Source: an uncultured Ruminococcus sp.
GTDB taxonomy: Bacteria; Bacillota_A; Clostridia; Oscillospirales; Acutalibacteraceae
Length of the DNA stretch: 6,609 nt
Reading direction: 5' to 3'
NCBI GenBank assembly: GCA_902798605.1
Contig: CADBXH010000097.1
Coordinates: 1 to 6,609, forward strand
Below the pieces are notes generated by a model. That model was not told the origin of the DNA and ran no database searches. It saw nothing but the letters and a program-made list of their open reading frames with translations. Of the stretch, positions 1-4,956 are shown in pieces (position 1 is the first letter of the stretch; each line of letters opens with the position of its first letter). The position numbers were made by a program, and so were the translations under genes.

Positions 1-19
1 AAGATGCCAACACATATAT

Positions 20-95
20 TCCTCCATAGCTCAGTCGGTAGAGCGCATGACTGTTAATCATGATGTCACTGGTTCGAGCCCAGTTGGGGGAGCCA
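20..95 (+). tRNA. tRNA-Asn (anticodon GTT)
   Basis: A complete 76-base cloverleaf with encoded CCA. The acceptor stem pairs 20-26 with 85-91 (one U-G pair), with discriminator G92 and CCA at 93-95. The D arm contains AGCTCAG and GGTAGAGC. The anticodon stem is 46-50 with 58-62 around a seven-base loop (51-57) with GTT at 53-55, which reads AAC/AAU asparagine codons. The T arm is a five-pair stem (68-72 with 80-84) closing a TTCGAGC loop. It is followed at once by a strong terminator. Its promoter must lie upstream of the window, so it may be the last gene of a longer tRNA transcript. Confidence 0.97.
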
Positions 96-137
96 AAAAT
101 AATAGGAGCAGCAAAAAGCTGTTCCTATTATTTTTTT
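96..137 (+). terminator. Intrinsic terminator of the tRNA-Asn transcript
   Basis: A long stem pairs 96-112 with 118-134 around an AAAAA loop (113-117), with one G-U pair, and runs into seven T residues (131-137). The A-rich 5' side and T-rich 3' side make it potentially bidirectional. It directly follows the CCA end of the tRNA. Confidence 0.93.
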
Positions 138-140
138 CCC

Positions 141-246
141 TAAGAATCCAACAGGGCTCGAAGGTGACGAGTTCGACCGCCGCCGGTGGCGGAAAAAGCG
201 AGAACTTGGCCGGCGACGGTCCGGAAAAATAGGAAGATGCCAACAC
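141..246. repeat. GC-rich non-coding block downstream of tRNA, with a direct repeat
   Basis: A short GC-rich stretch in otherwise AT-rich DNA. It contains small inverted repeats: CTCG/CGAG (157-171), CCGCC/GGCGG (177-192) and CCGG/CCGG (200-214). It ends with AAGATGCCAACAC (234-246), identical to bases 1-13 just before the tRNA. The block therefore looks like spacer DNA from a duplicated tRNA unit or a dispersed tRNA-associated repeat. I tested it for a second tRNA on both strands. T-loop-like strings (GTTCGACC on plus, CTTCGAGCC on minus) exist but no acceptor or anticodon arm fits. No credible protein is encoded. Confidence 0.4.
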
Positions 247-267
247 TCGATAGTGAGTGTTTTTTTT
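242..267 (+). terminator. Second intrinsic terminator after the tRNA block
   Basis: AACACTC (242-248) pairs with GAGTGTT (255-261) around a six-base loop and is followed by a run of eight T (260-267). It would stop read-through from the tRNA unit. The left half of its stem lies within the 13-base direct repeat also found at 1-13. Confidence 0.8.
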
Positions 268-369
268 GCTGACTTTATGTAGGCTTTTTTCTTTATTCGC
301 AAAATAAAACCGGTTTAAGATAAACGATCTTTGTTTTTCTATTTATATCTTTTATTTTTATATTTAGTA
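268..369. other. AT-rich intergenic stretch without a gene
   Basis: I see no gene in this leading part of the 268-589 gap. It holds a perfect 10-bp palindrome AAACCGGTTT (307-316). The string TGTAGGCTTTTTT at 279-291 recurs at 481-493; neither copy has a clear function. Confidence 0.5.
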
Positions 370-398
370 TTGAATTATAAATACATTTATTGTACAAT
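370..398 (+). promoter_or_regulatory. Candidate sigma-A promoter with overlapping palindrome
   Basis: TTGAAT (370-375) and TACAAT (393-398) are separated by exactly 17 bases, a fair match to the vegetative consensus. The -10 box lies inside a perfect 14-bp palindrome TTATTGTACAATAA (387-400), which could be a repressor operator. If used, the transcript would carry a leader of about 185 bases before the gene at 590. The region is so AT-rich that chance matches are likely. Confidence 0.4.
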
Positions 399-529
399 AA
401 TTATGACAATATTTTGCAAACTTATTGTTTCTTAGAATTTAATATTTTTCAGTGAAATGGGATTTTATGAAAAAATCACTTGTAGGCTTTTTTTAGCTGA
501 TACACGACTACAAGGGTAATTTTACTTAT

Positions 530-559
530 TTGGCAATATAACCTCAACCGATTTACAGT
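530..559 (+). promoter_or_regulatory. Candidate proximal promoter of the split-barrel gene
   Basis: TTGGCA (530-535) and TACAGT (554-559) are 18 bases apart, placing a start near 566 and leaving a short leader that still contains the ribosome site AAGGAG (577-582). A better-looking TATAAT at 567-572 would start transcription inside the ribosome site and was not preferred. Confidence 0.35.
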
Positions 560-589
560 ATTATGATATAATTAAAAAGGAGATATATT

Positions 590-982
590 ATGAGCAAAAT
601 CAAAGATTTTTTGAATGAAACAAAGGTGTTTTTCTTAGCGACTGCCGACGGTGATCAGCCAAAACTCCGTCCCCTCGGCGCGGTCATTGAGGAGGACGGA
701 AAGCTGATATTCGGCGTCGGCGATTTTAAGAACGTTTACCGGCAGCTAAAGGCGAATCCCCTTGTTGAGATCGCCGCCTGCAAGCCCGACGGCCACTGGC
801 TGCGCTACACCGGAAAGGCGGTTTTTGAGACGGATGAAAAGTATGCCGAGCAGATGATAAAGGCTTTTGACCTCGGCGCTATATATAACGAGCAGACAGG
901 CAACAAGCTGATGACCTTCCACCTTGAGGACGCGACCGCGGTGGATATAGCCGTTATGGGCGAGGGAGAAAGCCTGCTTTAA
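590..982 (+). CDS. Pyridoxamine 5'-phosphate oxidase-like FMN-binding split-barrel protein
   Basis: A 130-residue cytoplasmic protein of the FMN-binding split-barrel superfamily, single-domain and typical in length. The segment FLATADGDQPKLRPLG (residues 15-30) is the usual first strands with the Arg-Pro pair near the flavin phosphate site. Residues 47-64 (KNVYRQLKANPLVEIAAC) and WLRYTGKAVF (70-79) are the other family hallmarks. Members of this group are small flavoproteins, often annotated as general stress or NimA-like proteins; the substrate is unknown, and it should not be called PdxH, which is larger. The start is supported by AAGGAG seven bases upstream (577-582). It probably forms its own transcription unit. 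The family call is firm and the reaction is not. Confidence 0.9.
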   Translation: MSKIKDFLNETKVFFLATADGDQPKLRPLGAVIEEDGKLIFGVGDFKNVYRQLKANPLVEIAACKPDGHWLRYTGKAVFETDEKYAEQMIKAFDLGAIYNEQTGNKLMTFHLEDATAVDIAVMGEGESLL

Positions 983-1009
983 AAGCGTAACAGGCGGATT
1001 TTTGTTTTT
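972..1009 (+). terminator. Possible weak terminator after the split-barrel gene
   Basis: GCCTG (972-976) pairs with CAGGC (991-995), with further pairing of GCTT with AAGC inside. It overlaps the stop codon and is followed by a T-rich stretch broken by a G (999-1009). The stem is short, so read-through into the next gene is possible. Confidence 0.35.
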
Positions 1010-1053
1010 CGGGCTTTGAGTTGATTTTGGCTTTATGTGAAGGAACAACATAA

Positions 1054-1623
1054 ATGGAGTTTATTATTGAAAAAGCTAAAGATTTAAGGGCGTTTATATA
1101 TTATCAGCCTATAGGTTGGCTGATATTTGAAGCAGTGGTGATGTTGGTTATCTGGACGATCGCTATGCTTTTGCTGAGCGGCAAACCAAAGCGCGTTACG
1201 GCAACAGCGGGAGCGGTGATGTCGTTATTGCTGATCATCTCATTAACGCTTGTCCGGCATTTTTCGGAAGAAGGGTTTGAGATCAACCTTATTCCTTTAT
1301 CTTCATTTTATTTAGCGGTAGAAAAACCGTATTATTATCGCTCTATGCAATTGAATATTATGCTGTTTTTGCCGCTTGGATTGAGCTTGCCGTTTGCTCT
1401 TCCCGAAAAGCTCAGAGCAAAGCCTGTCTTGACTATCGGTTTTGCGATAATCCTATCTGTAATAATAGAGTGTATTCAGTGCGCTTTTAAAATCGGTATG
1501 TGCGAGATCGATGATGTAATTATGAACACGCTCGGCGCTGCGATTGGCACGGGTTCATATCTTTTGGTTACTATGATCCGGCGTAAAACCAATAAACGAA
1601 ATAATAATACAAATCCGGAGTAA
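1054..1623 (+). CDS. VanZ-like family membrane protein
   Basis: A 189-residue integral membrane protein with about five hydrophobic segments (roughly residues 20-41, 50-67, 99-115, 125-147 and 155-174) and a basic, Asn-rich tail. The VanZ-family signature is clear: NIMLFLPLGLSLPF (101-114) with Asn101, Pro107 and Gly109; IECIQ (138-142) with the conserved Glu and Gln; and EIDDVIMNTLGAAIG (151-165) with the Asp pair and Asn158. VanZ is known from low-level teicoplanin resistance, but most members are housekeeping envelope proteins of unknown role, so no resistance claim is made here. The ribosome site AAGGA (1040-1044) lies nine bases before ATG. It is 5 bases from the next gene, whose ribosome site overlaps its end, so the two are co-transcribed. 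Sampled stretches are richer in AT (about 40% GC) than the genes on either side. Confidence 0.88.
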   Translation: MEFIIEKAKDLRAFIYYQPIGWLIFEAVVMLVIWTIAMLLLSGKPKRVTATAGAVMSLLLIISLTLVRHFSEEGFEINLIPLSSFYLAVEKPYYYRSMQLNIMLFLPLGLSLPFALPEKLRAKPVLTIGFAIILSVIIECIQCAFKIGMCEIDDVIMNTLGAAIGTGSYLLVTMIRRKTNKRNNNTNPE

Positions 1624-1628
1624 AGCAT

Positions 1629-2381
1629 ATGAAGAATAAAAAACCAAAAACAATAATTCTGTTTTTGCTGATAACGGCAATAGGGGGTGCGGTTATGTTT
1701 GGCTTTTCGGGCTGCTTCGGCGAGAGGTACAAGATCGATTACAACGGACAAAAGGATTCCTACGAGGGCGCCAAGGACAGCTACAGACCCGGCGAAGAGG
1801 TCGAACTCAGGTTCAGGTATATCGCGACCGATTCGGATTACAGTTTTTACCTTGACGGCGAAAAGCTAAACCCCGATTACAGCGACAAGGAAGGGTATAT
1901 TATACGCTTTACAATGCCGAGCCGCGACGTCAGCTTAAAGTACTCGGTAAAAAATTCTATGATCCAAGAATCTCAGCCCGATTCAGAAATGCTTGTGGAT
2001 TACTACACCGCGGTAGTCGGCACTGACGGCTTTGACAGCCACTACGAGCTTGTGCTGAGCTCCGCGCAAGACGGAAAGGCAAAGCTCGAGGTCATTAATA
2101 AAGAGCCCGAAAAGGAAGAGACCCGCGTGACCTATCTTGTGCCGTACGAGGCGGTCAACCGCTGCTATGAAGTTATCGACAGCGCAAAAATGCGCAAATG
2201 GGATAAGATCGGCAAGGACGACCCGATCGACGGCGCTCAAACGGTCGTAAAGTTCAAGGACGACAACGGCTCCTATATCCGCGTGTCAACCGATAAAATG
2301 CCCGAAAACGGCGAACAGAGTATGAACAGGATCAAGACGATACTGGCGGAGTACGCCCTGCCCGAATACAAGGCGGACTGA
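1629..2381 (+). CDS. Predicted lipoprotein of unknown function
   Basis: A 250-residue exported lipoprotein. It has a lysine-rich start (KNKKPK), a hydrophobic segment (about 8-25) and a lipobox-like FSGC ending at Cys29, the expected lipidation site. Two parts follow. Residues about 34-108 form a beta-rich module (YKIDYNGQKDSYEGAKDSY, IATDSDYSFYLDGEKL, IIRFTMPSRDVSLKY) of a kind I recall from other clostridial proteins. Residues 120-243 form a second domain (MLVDYYTAVVGTDGFDSHYELVL, VTYLVPYEAVNRCYEVID, IRVSTDKMPENGEQ). It is probably a surface or sensor component. The ribosome site GGAG (1617-1620) lies in the last codon of the VanZ-like gene, eight bases before ATG, indicating translational linkage. 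I recognise the pattern but cannot assign a biochemical role. Confidence 0.85.
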   Translation: MKNKKPKTIILFLLITAIGGAVMFGFSGCFGERYKIDYNGQKDSYEGAKDSYRPGEEVELRFRYIATDSDYSFYLDGEKLNPDYSDKEGYIIRFTMPSRDVSLKYSVKNSMIQESQPDSEMLVDYYTAVVGTDGFDSHYELVLSSAQDGKAKLEVINKEPEKEETRVTYLVPYEAVNRCYEVIDSAKMRKWDKIGKDDPIDGAQTVVKFKDDNGSYIRVSTDKMPENGEQSMNRIKTILAEYALPEYKAD

Positions 2382-2391
2382 CGCTTTTCTA

Positions 2392-2420
2392 TTGACATTC
2401 ACTTGGCGGGATGTTAAAAT
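2392..2420 (+). promoter_or_regulatory. Strong extended -10 promoter of the polytopic membrane protein gene
   Basis: A perfect TTGACA (2392-2397), a 17-base spacer and TAAAAT (2415-2420) preceded by an extended TG (2412-2413). Transcription should start near 2427, leaving a leader of about 47 bases. This makes the gene at 2474 an independent unit despite lying just 92 bases after the lipoprotein gene. It resembles the promoter at 4199 closely. Confidence 0.85.
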
Positions 2421-2473
2421 TTATACATACATTTTCGGTAAAAAGTTTGATTTACCAAAGAGAGGATTATTTT

Positions 2474-3658
2474 ATGAGGAGTATCAAAACGATTTCTCAG
2501 CAGAAAAAGTTCGCGCGGGTCTGTATGATCGCGACGATAGTGTTCTTTATCGGATACTCGATCTTTTTCACGATTCTGTTTCACAGATATTACACCTGCA
2601 CTTCAAGGGATATGTATTGGTCAGACCTGCTCTTGCACTTGGGATTCGCCAGAAAGGGAATGAACCTCTACAGCCTTACATATCTTTTGCTCGGGGTTGT
2701 AGATAAGCTCCCGAACGCGGGCTGGCTCACCTCGGGTATGCTGACGGTATTCCTGCTGCTCGGAGTGGTAGCTTCAAAGCTGCTACTGCAGCAGATAATG
2801 CCCAAATTAAACAGGTGGATAGTGTGGGCTTTGGCGTGGGTCGCCAATATGTTCTTCACGTTCAATATTTCGTATATCCCGCACGTGGGCGAGATGGATT
2901 ACCGCGGAATGCTCAATTTCAACGTCTACCACAACCCCACATATATTATGATGAAGCCGTTCGCGATATTAACCGTATGGTTCTTCTTCAGGCTCATCAA
3001 CAAGTACGCCAACGAGGGAATAAAAGTCTACGAGTGGTTCGTATTGGCGGGCTTGATGCTGCTGACGACTTGGTTCAAGCCAAACTTTATGATAGGCTTT
3101 TCGCTGTCGCTGCTCTGCCTGCTTATCTTCGACTTTATCAGGCACAGAGGCAAAAAGATTTTAAATTTCATCGCGCTCGGAACAACGGTGTTCCCAAGCG
3201 TCGCGCTGATGTATTTTCAGCAGACGGTGCTGTTCAGCGGCGGAAACTCAAATTCGCAGATGAAGCTCGGGTTTATGGTCGGTCTGCGCGCAATGGCGCA
3301 CCACCCGCAAATCAAAATTTTCCTGTCGCTCATTTTCCCGCTGGTCATTCTCTGTTTTGTGTTCAAGGATTTAATAAAAGACCGCTTCTACGCGTTCGGC
3401 TGGTTCCATATGATAGTCAACCTCTGCATCACGGTCTTTGTTTACGAGACAGGCTACCGCCTGCACCACGGCAACTTTATCTGGTCGTCGTTCTTCGCGC
3501 TCGGCATATTGTTTATGGTTTCGCTCGCAAAGCTCGTAAAGCTCGGGCAGGAAAGGCGGATAGGCGCGCTGGCGCTGTCTTCGGGAGCGCTCGGAGCTCA
3601 CGTTTTTTGCTGGATAAACTACGTCTGCGATCTTATGAGCGGAAGTATGGGATTCTGA
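2474..3658 (+). CDS. Polytopic membrane protein, possibly GT-C-like
   Basis: A 394-residue protein with about 11-12 predicted membrane segments (for example residues 16-36, 87-107, 115-135, 160-177, 204-221, 228-247, 282-298, 308-324 and 336-355). After the first segment comes the charged motif RDMYWSDLLLHL (45-56), placed like the acidic first external loop of GT-C-fold glycosyltransferases. A second conserved-looking loop is YETGYRLHHGNFIW (324-337). These suggest, without proving, an enzyme that acts on lipid-linked sugars at the outer face of the membrane. An in-frame ATG at 2411 would add 21 residues but lies within the promoter. ATG 2474 has AGGA (2463-2466) seven bases upstream and fits the predicted transcription start, so it is preferred. 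No clear terminator follows; the structured repeat from 3702 may end the transcript. Confidence 0.8.
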   Translation: MRSIKTISQQKKFARVCMIATIVFFIGYSIFFTILFHRYYTCTSRDMYWSDLLLHLGFARKGMNLYSLTYLLLGVVDKLPNAGWLTSGMLTVFLLLGVVASKLLLQQIMPKLNRWIVWALAWVANMFFTFNISYIPHVGEMDYRGMLNFNVYHNPTYIMMKPFAILTVWFFFRLINKYANEGIKVYEWFVLAGLMLLTTWFKPNFMIGFSLSLLCLLIFDFIRHRGKKILNFIALGTTVFPSVALMYFQQTVLFSGGNSNSQMKLGFMVGLRAMAHHPQIKIFLSLIFPLVILCFVFKDLIKDRFYAFGWFHMIVNLCITVFVYETGYRLHHGNFIWSSFFALGILFMVSLAKLVKLGQERRIGALALSSGALGAHVFCWINYVCDLMSGSMGF

Positions 3659-3666
3659 GGATTAAT

Positions 3667-3694
3667 ACTGAAGACTTAAAACTTAATACTTAAT
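3667..3694. repeat. Heptad repeat array 1 (degenerate 7-bp units)
   Basis: Four consecutive 7-base units: ACTGAAG, ACTTAAA, ACTTAAT, ACTTAAT. They begin just after the stop codon of the membrane protein gene and end just before the left end of the inverted-repeat element. The preceding GATTAAT (3660-3666) may be a fifth, degenerate unit. Confidence 0.6.
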
Positions 3695-3701
3695 AATGAT
3701 A

Positions 3702-3901
3702 ATTTAAAGGCTCCCCTGACGTGCGAAAGCACTTTAGGGGAGCTGTCGCGTACGGCTTTAAGCCGTACACGCGACTGAGGGGTTTCCTTTCCGAAAATAG
3801 TAGGTTTGTTATTGAGAACGGGGCGATAATGGCAAGGACGACCCCTCCGCCGCCTTATGGCGGCACCTCCCCTATAACAAGTGATAGGGGAGGCTTTAAA
3901 T
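3702..3901. mobile_element. MITE-like, highly structured non-coding repeat element
   Basis: About 200 bp bounded by imperfect 16-bp terminal inverted repeats (3702-3717 and 3886-3901, one mismatch). It contains no credible gene. Internal folds are: CTCCCCT/AGGGGAG (3711-3717 with 3736-3742) enclosing GTGC-GAAA-GCAC (3721-3732, a GNRA tetraloop); GTCGCG/CGCGAC (3745-3750 with 3770-3775) continuing into TACGGCT/AGCCGTA (3751-3757 with 3761-3767); GCCGCC-TTAT-GGCGGC (3849-3864); and a perfect 10-bp stem 3866-3875 with 3884-3893. GAGGGGT (3777-3783) can also pair with ACCCCTC (3841-3847), closing the middle. I recall similar elements scattered in Ruminococcaceae-type genomes. No clear target duplication is visible. 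It may also act as a transcription stop between the convergent genes. Confidence 0.8.
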
Positions 3902-3960
3902 GTGAGCCAATCGTTTCAGCTAACATCTGCAACTCTGCAAATCGAAGCGAAGCGACCCTA

Positions 3961-3988
3961 AACTCTAAATTCTAAACTTTCAATTCCA
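3961..3988. repeat. Heptad repeat array 2, overlapping the end of the small gene
   Basis: Four 7-base units: AACTCTA, AATTCTA, AACTTTC, AATTCCA. The array starts about 60 bp after the structured element. It runs into the 3' end of the minus-strand gene, whose stop codon (3972-3974) and last few codons lie in it. Confidence 0.6.
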
Positions 3989-4145
3989 TTACGTACTTCC
4001 ACATTTCCCGTTTATCCTTGATCGTATTCGCTTTTTTTACCACCGCGGTCTTTTGTTCCACGGTCATATTTCTGAACCGCTCCGCAGATCTCGGCTGCTG
4101 GGCGAGCGCCATCGTAAAGCTCATCGGCATTTCATAAAGATACAT
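3972..4145 (-). CDS. Small conserved-looking protein, 57 residues
   Basis: The minus-strand ATG (complement of 4143-4145) is preceded by GAGGTG five bases upstream, a strong ribosome site, and the frame stays open to a TAG at 3972-3974. The protein begins MYLYEMPMSFTMALAQQP and continues through AERFRNMTVEQKTAVVKKAN, TIKDKREMWKYVMELKV. It is soluble, helical and charged. The pattern 'MALAQ.p.a...F..mt.eqk..v...a..i..k.em...v..l' matches a class of short clostridial proteins I recall as hypothetical; no function is known to me. Codon use is GC-rich like neighbouring genes, which supports real coding. It converges on the polytopic membrane protein gene across the structured repeat and diverges from the DUF4358 gene. 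Its last codons lie in a heptad array, so its native C-terminus may have been altered. Confidence 0.82.
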   Translation of the reverse strand: MYLYEMPMSFTMALAQQPRSAERFRNMTVEQKTAVVKKANTIKDKREMWKYVMELKV

Positions 4146-4198
4146 AACAACACCTCGTTATTATTATGCGGCAAATAGCGTTGATTATGTTTTTTCTA

Positions 4199-4227
4199 TT
4201 GACATTCATTTTGCGTTTTGATAAAAT
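4199..4227 (+). promoter_or_regulatory. Strong extended -10 promoter upstream of the DUF4358 gene
   Basis: Perfect TTGACA (4199-4204), a 17-base spacer and TAAAAT (4222-4227) with an extended TG at 4219-4220. The expected start is near 4234, giving a leader of about 180 bases before the DUF4358 lipoprotein gene. An inverted repeat TTGTGA-N7-TCACAA (4257-4275) sits just inside the transcript and could be an operator or a hairpin. From there to 4352 the leader is AT-rich and I see no gene in it. Confidence 0.75.
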
Positions 4228-4352
4228 TATTAATCGGAGATATGTTATATTCAGCATTGTGAGATTATTTCACAAACATCTCTCATAATACAGTGCAAAC
4301 ACATCAAAAACAGCCTTTTATTATTTAAAATATAAAAATTTTGTTATTATTA

Positions 4353-4381
4353 TATTCATCTCTTTTTTTATATGTTATAAT
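4353..4381 (+). promoter_or_regulatory. Second, proximal promoter of the DUF4358 gene
   Basis: TATAAT (4376-4381) with an extended TG (4373-4374) and a weak -35 TATTCA (4353-4358) at 17 bases. The start would be near 4388, leaving a short leader with the ribosome site AAAGGGG (4401-4407). The extended -10 TGTTATAAT is the same as that before the last gene of the window. Confidence 0.65.
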
Positions 4382-4415
4382 GATATGGCTATATTAAAAC
4401 AAAGGGGAAATCAAT

Positions 4416-4886
4416 ATGAAAAGATTTATCACAGCGACAATGGCAGCTTTGATTTTCGTGCTCGCGTTTGCGGGCTGCGGCGCAAAGAATGCCGACTTAA
4501 AAAAAGTTTTGGGCGACATCAACGCAAAGTATACCGACGCCACAAAGGGCTTAAAAGAGCTTACGGACGTTAAGGATCTTGACACATACTATATGATCCC
4601 CGAAAAGGACGTTAAGCAGTTCGCGGCAGAGATCAATCCCGACACCTCTAAGGCTCCCGTAGAGATCGTTCTCGTAGAGGCTACCGACAAGGACGCTGCA
4701 GCCGAAGTCAAGAAGGCTCTCGACGCTCGTTTCCAGTCGATCAAGAGCACCTACGCTTCATATAACGCCGAAGAGAAAGCTATCATCGACAAGTGCAGCG
4801 TTACCCAGAGCGGAAACTACGTAACAATGGTGGCTGCCGATGATTACGACGGCATTATGGAGATCGTCAACGCCGCTATCAAGTAA
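4416..4886 (+). CDS. DUF4358-type lipoprotein
   Basis: A 156-residue exported lipoprotein. A short hydrophobic signal (residues 4-18) ends in a lipobox AFAGC with lipidation at Cys21. The mature part resembles the DUF4358 family: LDTYYMIPEKDVKQF (55-69), the acidic-hydrophobic strand APVEIVLVEATDKDAAAEVKKAL (80-102), then an ARFQSIKSTYASYNAEEKAII helix and the closing QSGNYVTMVAADD strand (131-143). Genes of this family often sit next to DHHW and MBOAT genes, and here the DHHW gene follows 70 bases later with no terminator, so co-transcription is likely. The role of DUF4358 is unknown; it is presumably an accessory factor at the outer face of the membrane. The ribosome site AAAGGGG is eight bases before ATG. 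Confidence 0.85.
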   Translation: MKRFITATMAALIFVLAFAGCGAKNADLKKVLGDINAKYTDATKGLKELTDVKDLDTYYMIPEKDVKQFAAEINPDTSKAPVEIVLVEATDKDAAAEVKKALDARFQSIKSTYASYNAEEKAIIDKCSVTQSGNYVTMVAADDYDGIMEIVNAAIK

Positions 4887-4956
4887 GTAAAGATAATTAA
4901 GATTCAAGCAAGGCGTGCGCCGCAAATCATACGGTGCTGCCTCAAGGGTAAACACA

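Noticed and set aside
141..230. A second, degenerate tRNA
   Set aside because: T-loop-like strings exist on both strands but there is no matching T stem, anticodon arm or acceptor stem.
47..302. Short open frames on both strands across the tRNA and the GC-rich block
   Set aside because: They run through the tRNA and its terminator; the APPTGLEPVTS-like end is the well-known artefact of translating the tRNA antisense strand.
468..497. Tiny frame MKKSLVGFF before the split-barrel gene
   Set aside because: Nine codons with no convincing ribosome site; chance occurrence in AT-rich DNA.
479..514. CTTGTAG/CTACAAG inverted repeat as a terminator or riboswitch
   Set aside because: Seven pairs around a 22-base loop with no T tract after it; no known riboswitch core is recognisable.
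2411..2473. Upstream ATG as start of the polytopic membrane protein
   Set aside because: It lies within the -10 region of a near-consensus promoter, has no ribosome site, and ATG 2474 has one at the right distance.
2815..3693. Long alternative-frame reading inside the membrane protein gene
   Set aside because: Arg- and Ala-rich translation without domains, in a different frame of a clear polytopic protein with its own promoter and ribosome site.
3721..3975. 84-residue plus-strand frame across the inverted-repeat element
   Set aside because: It spans palindromes and the heptad array, and no ribosome site or family pattern is seen.
3667..3988. CRISPR array
   Set aside because: The repeats are 7 bases long with no spacers, and there are no cas genes.
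4915..4956. Upstream GTG as start of the DHHW protein
   Set aside because: The AAGG before it is only one base away, whereas GTG 4957 has AAGGG at eight bases.
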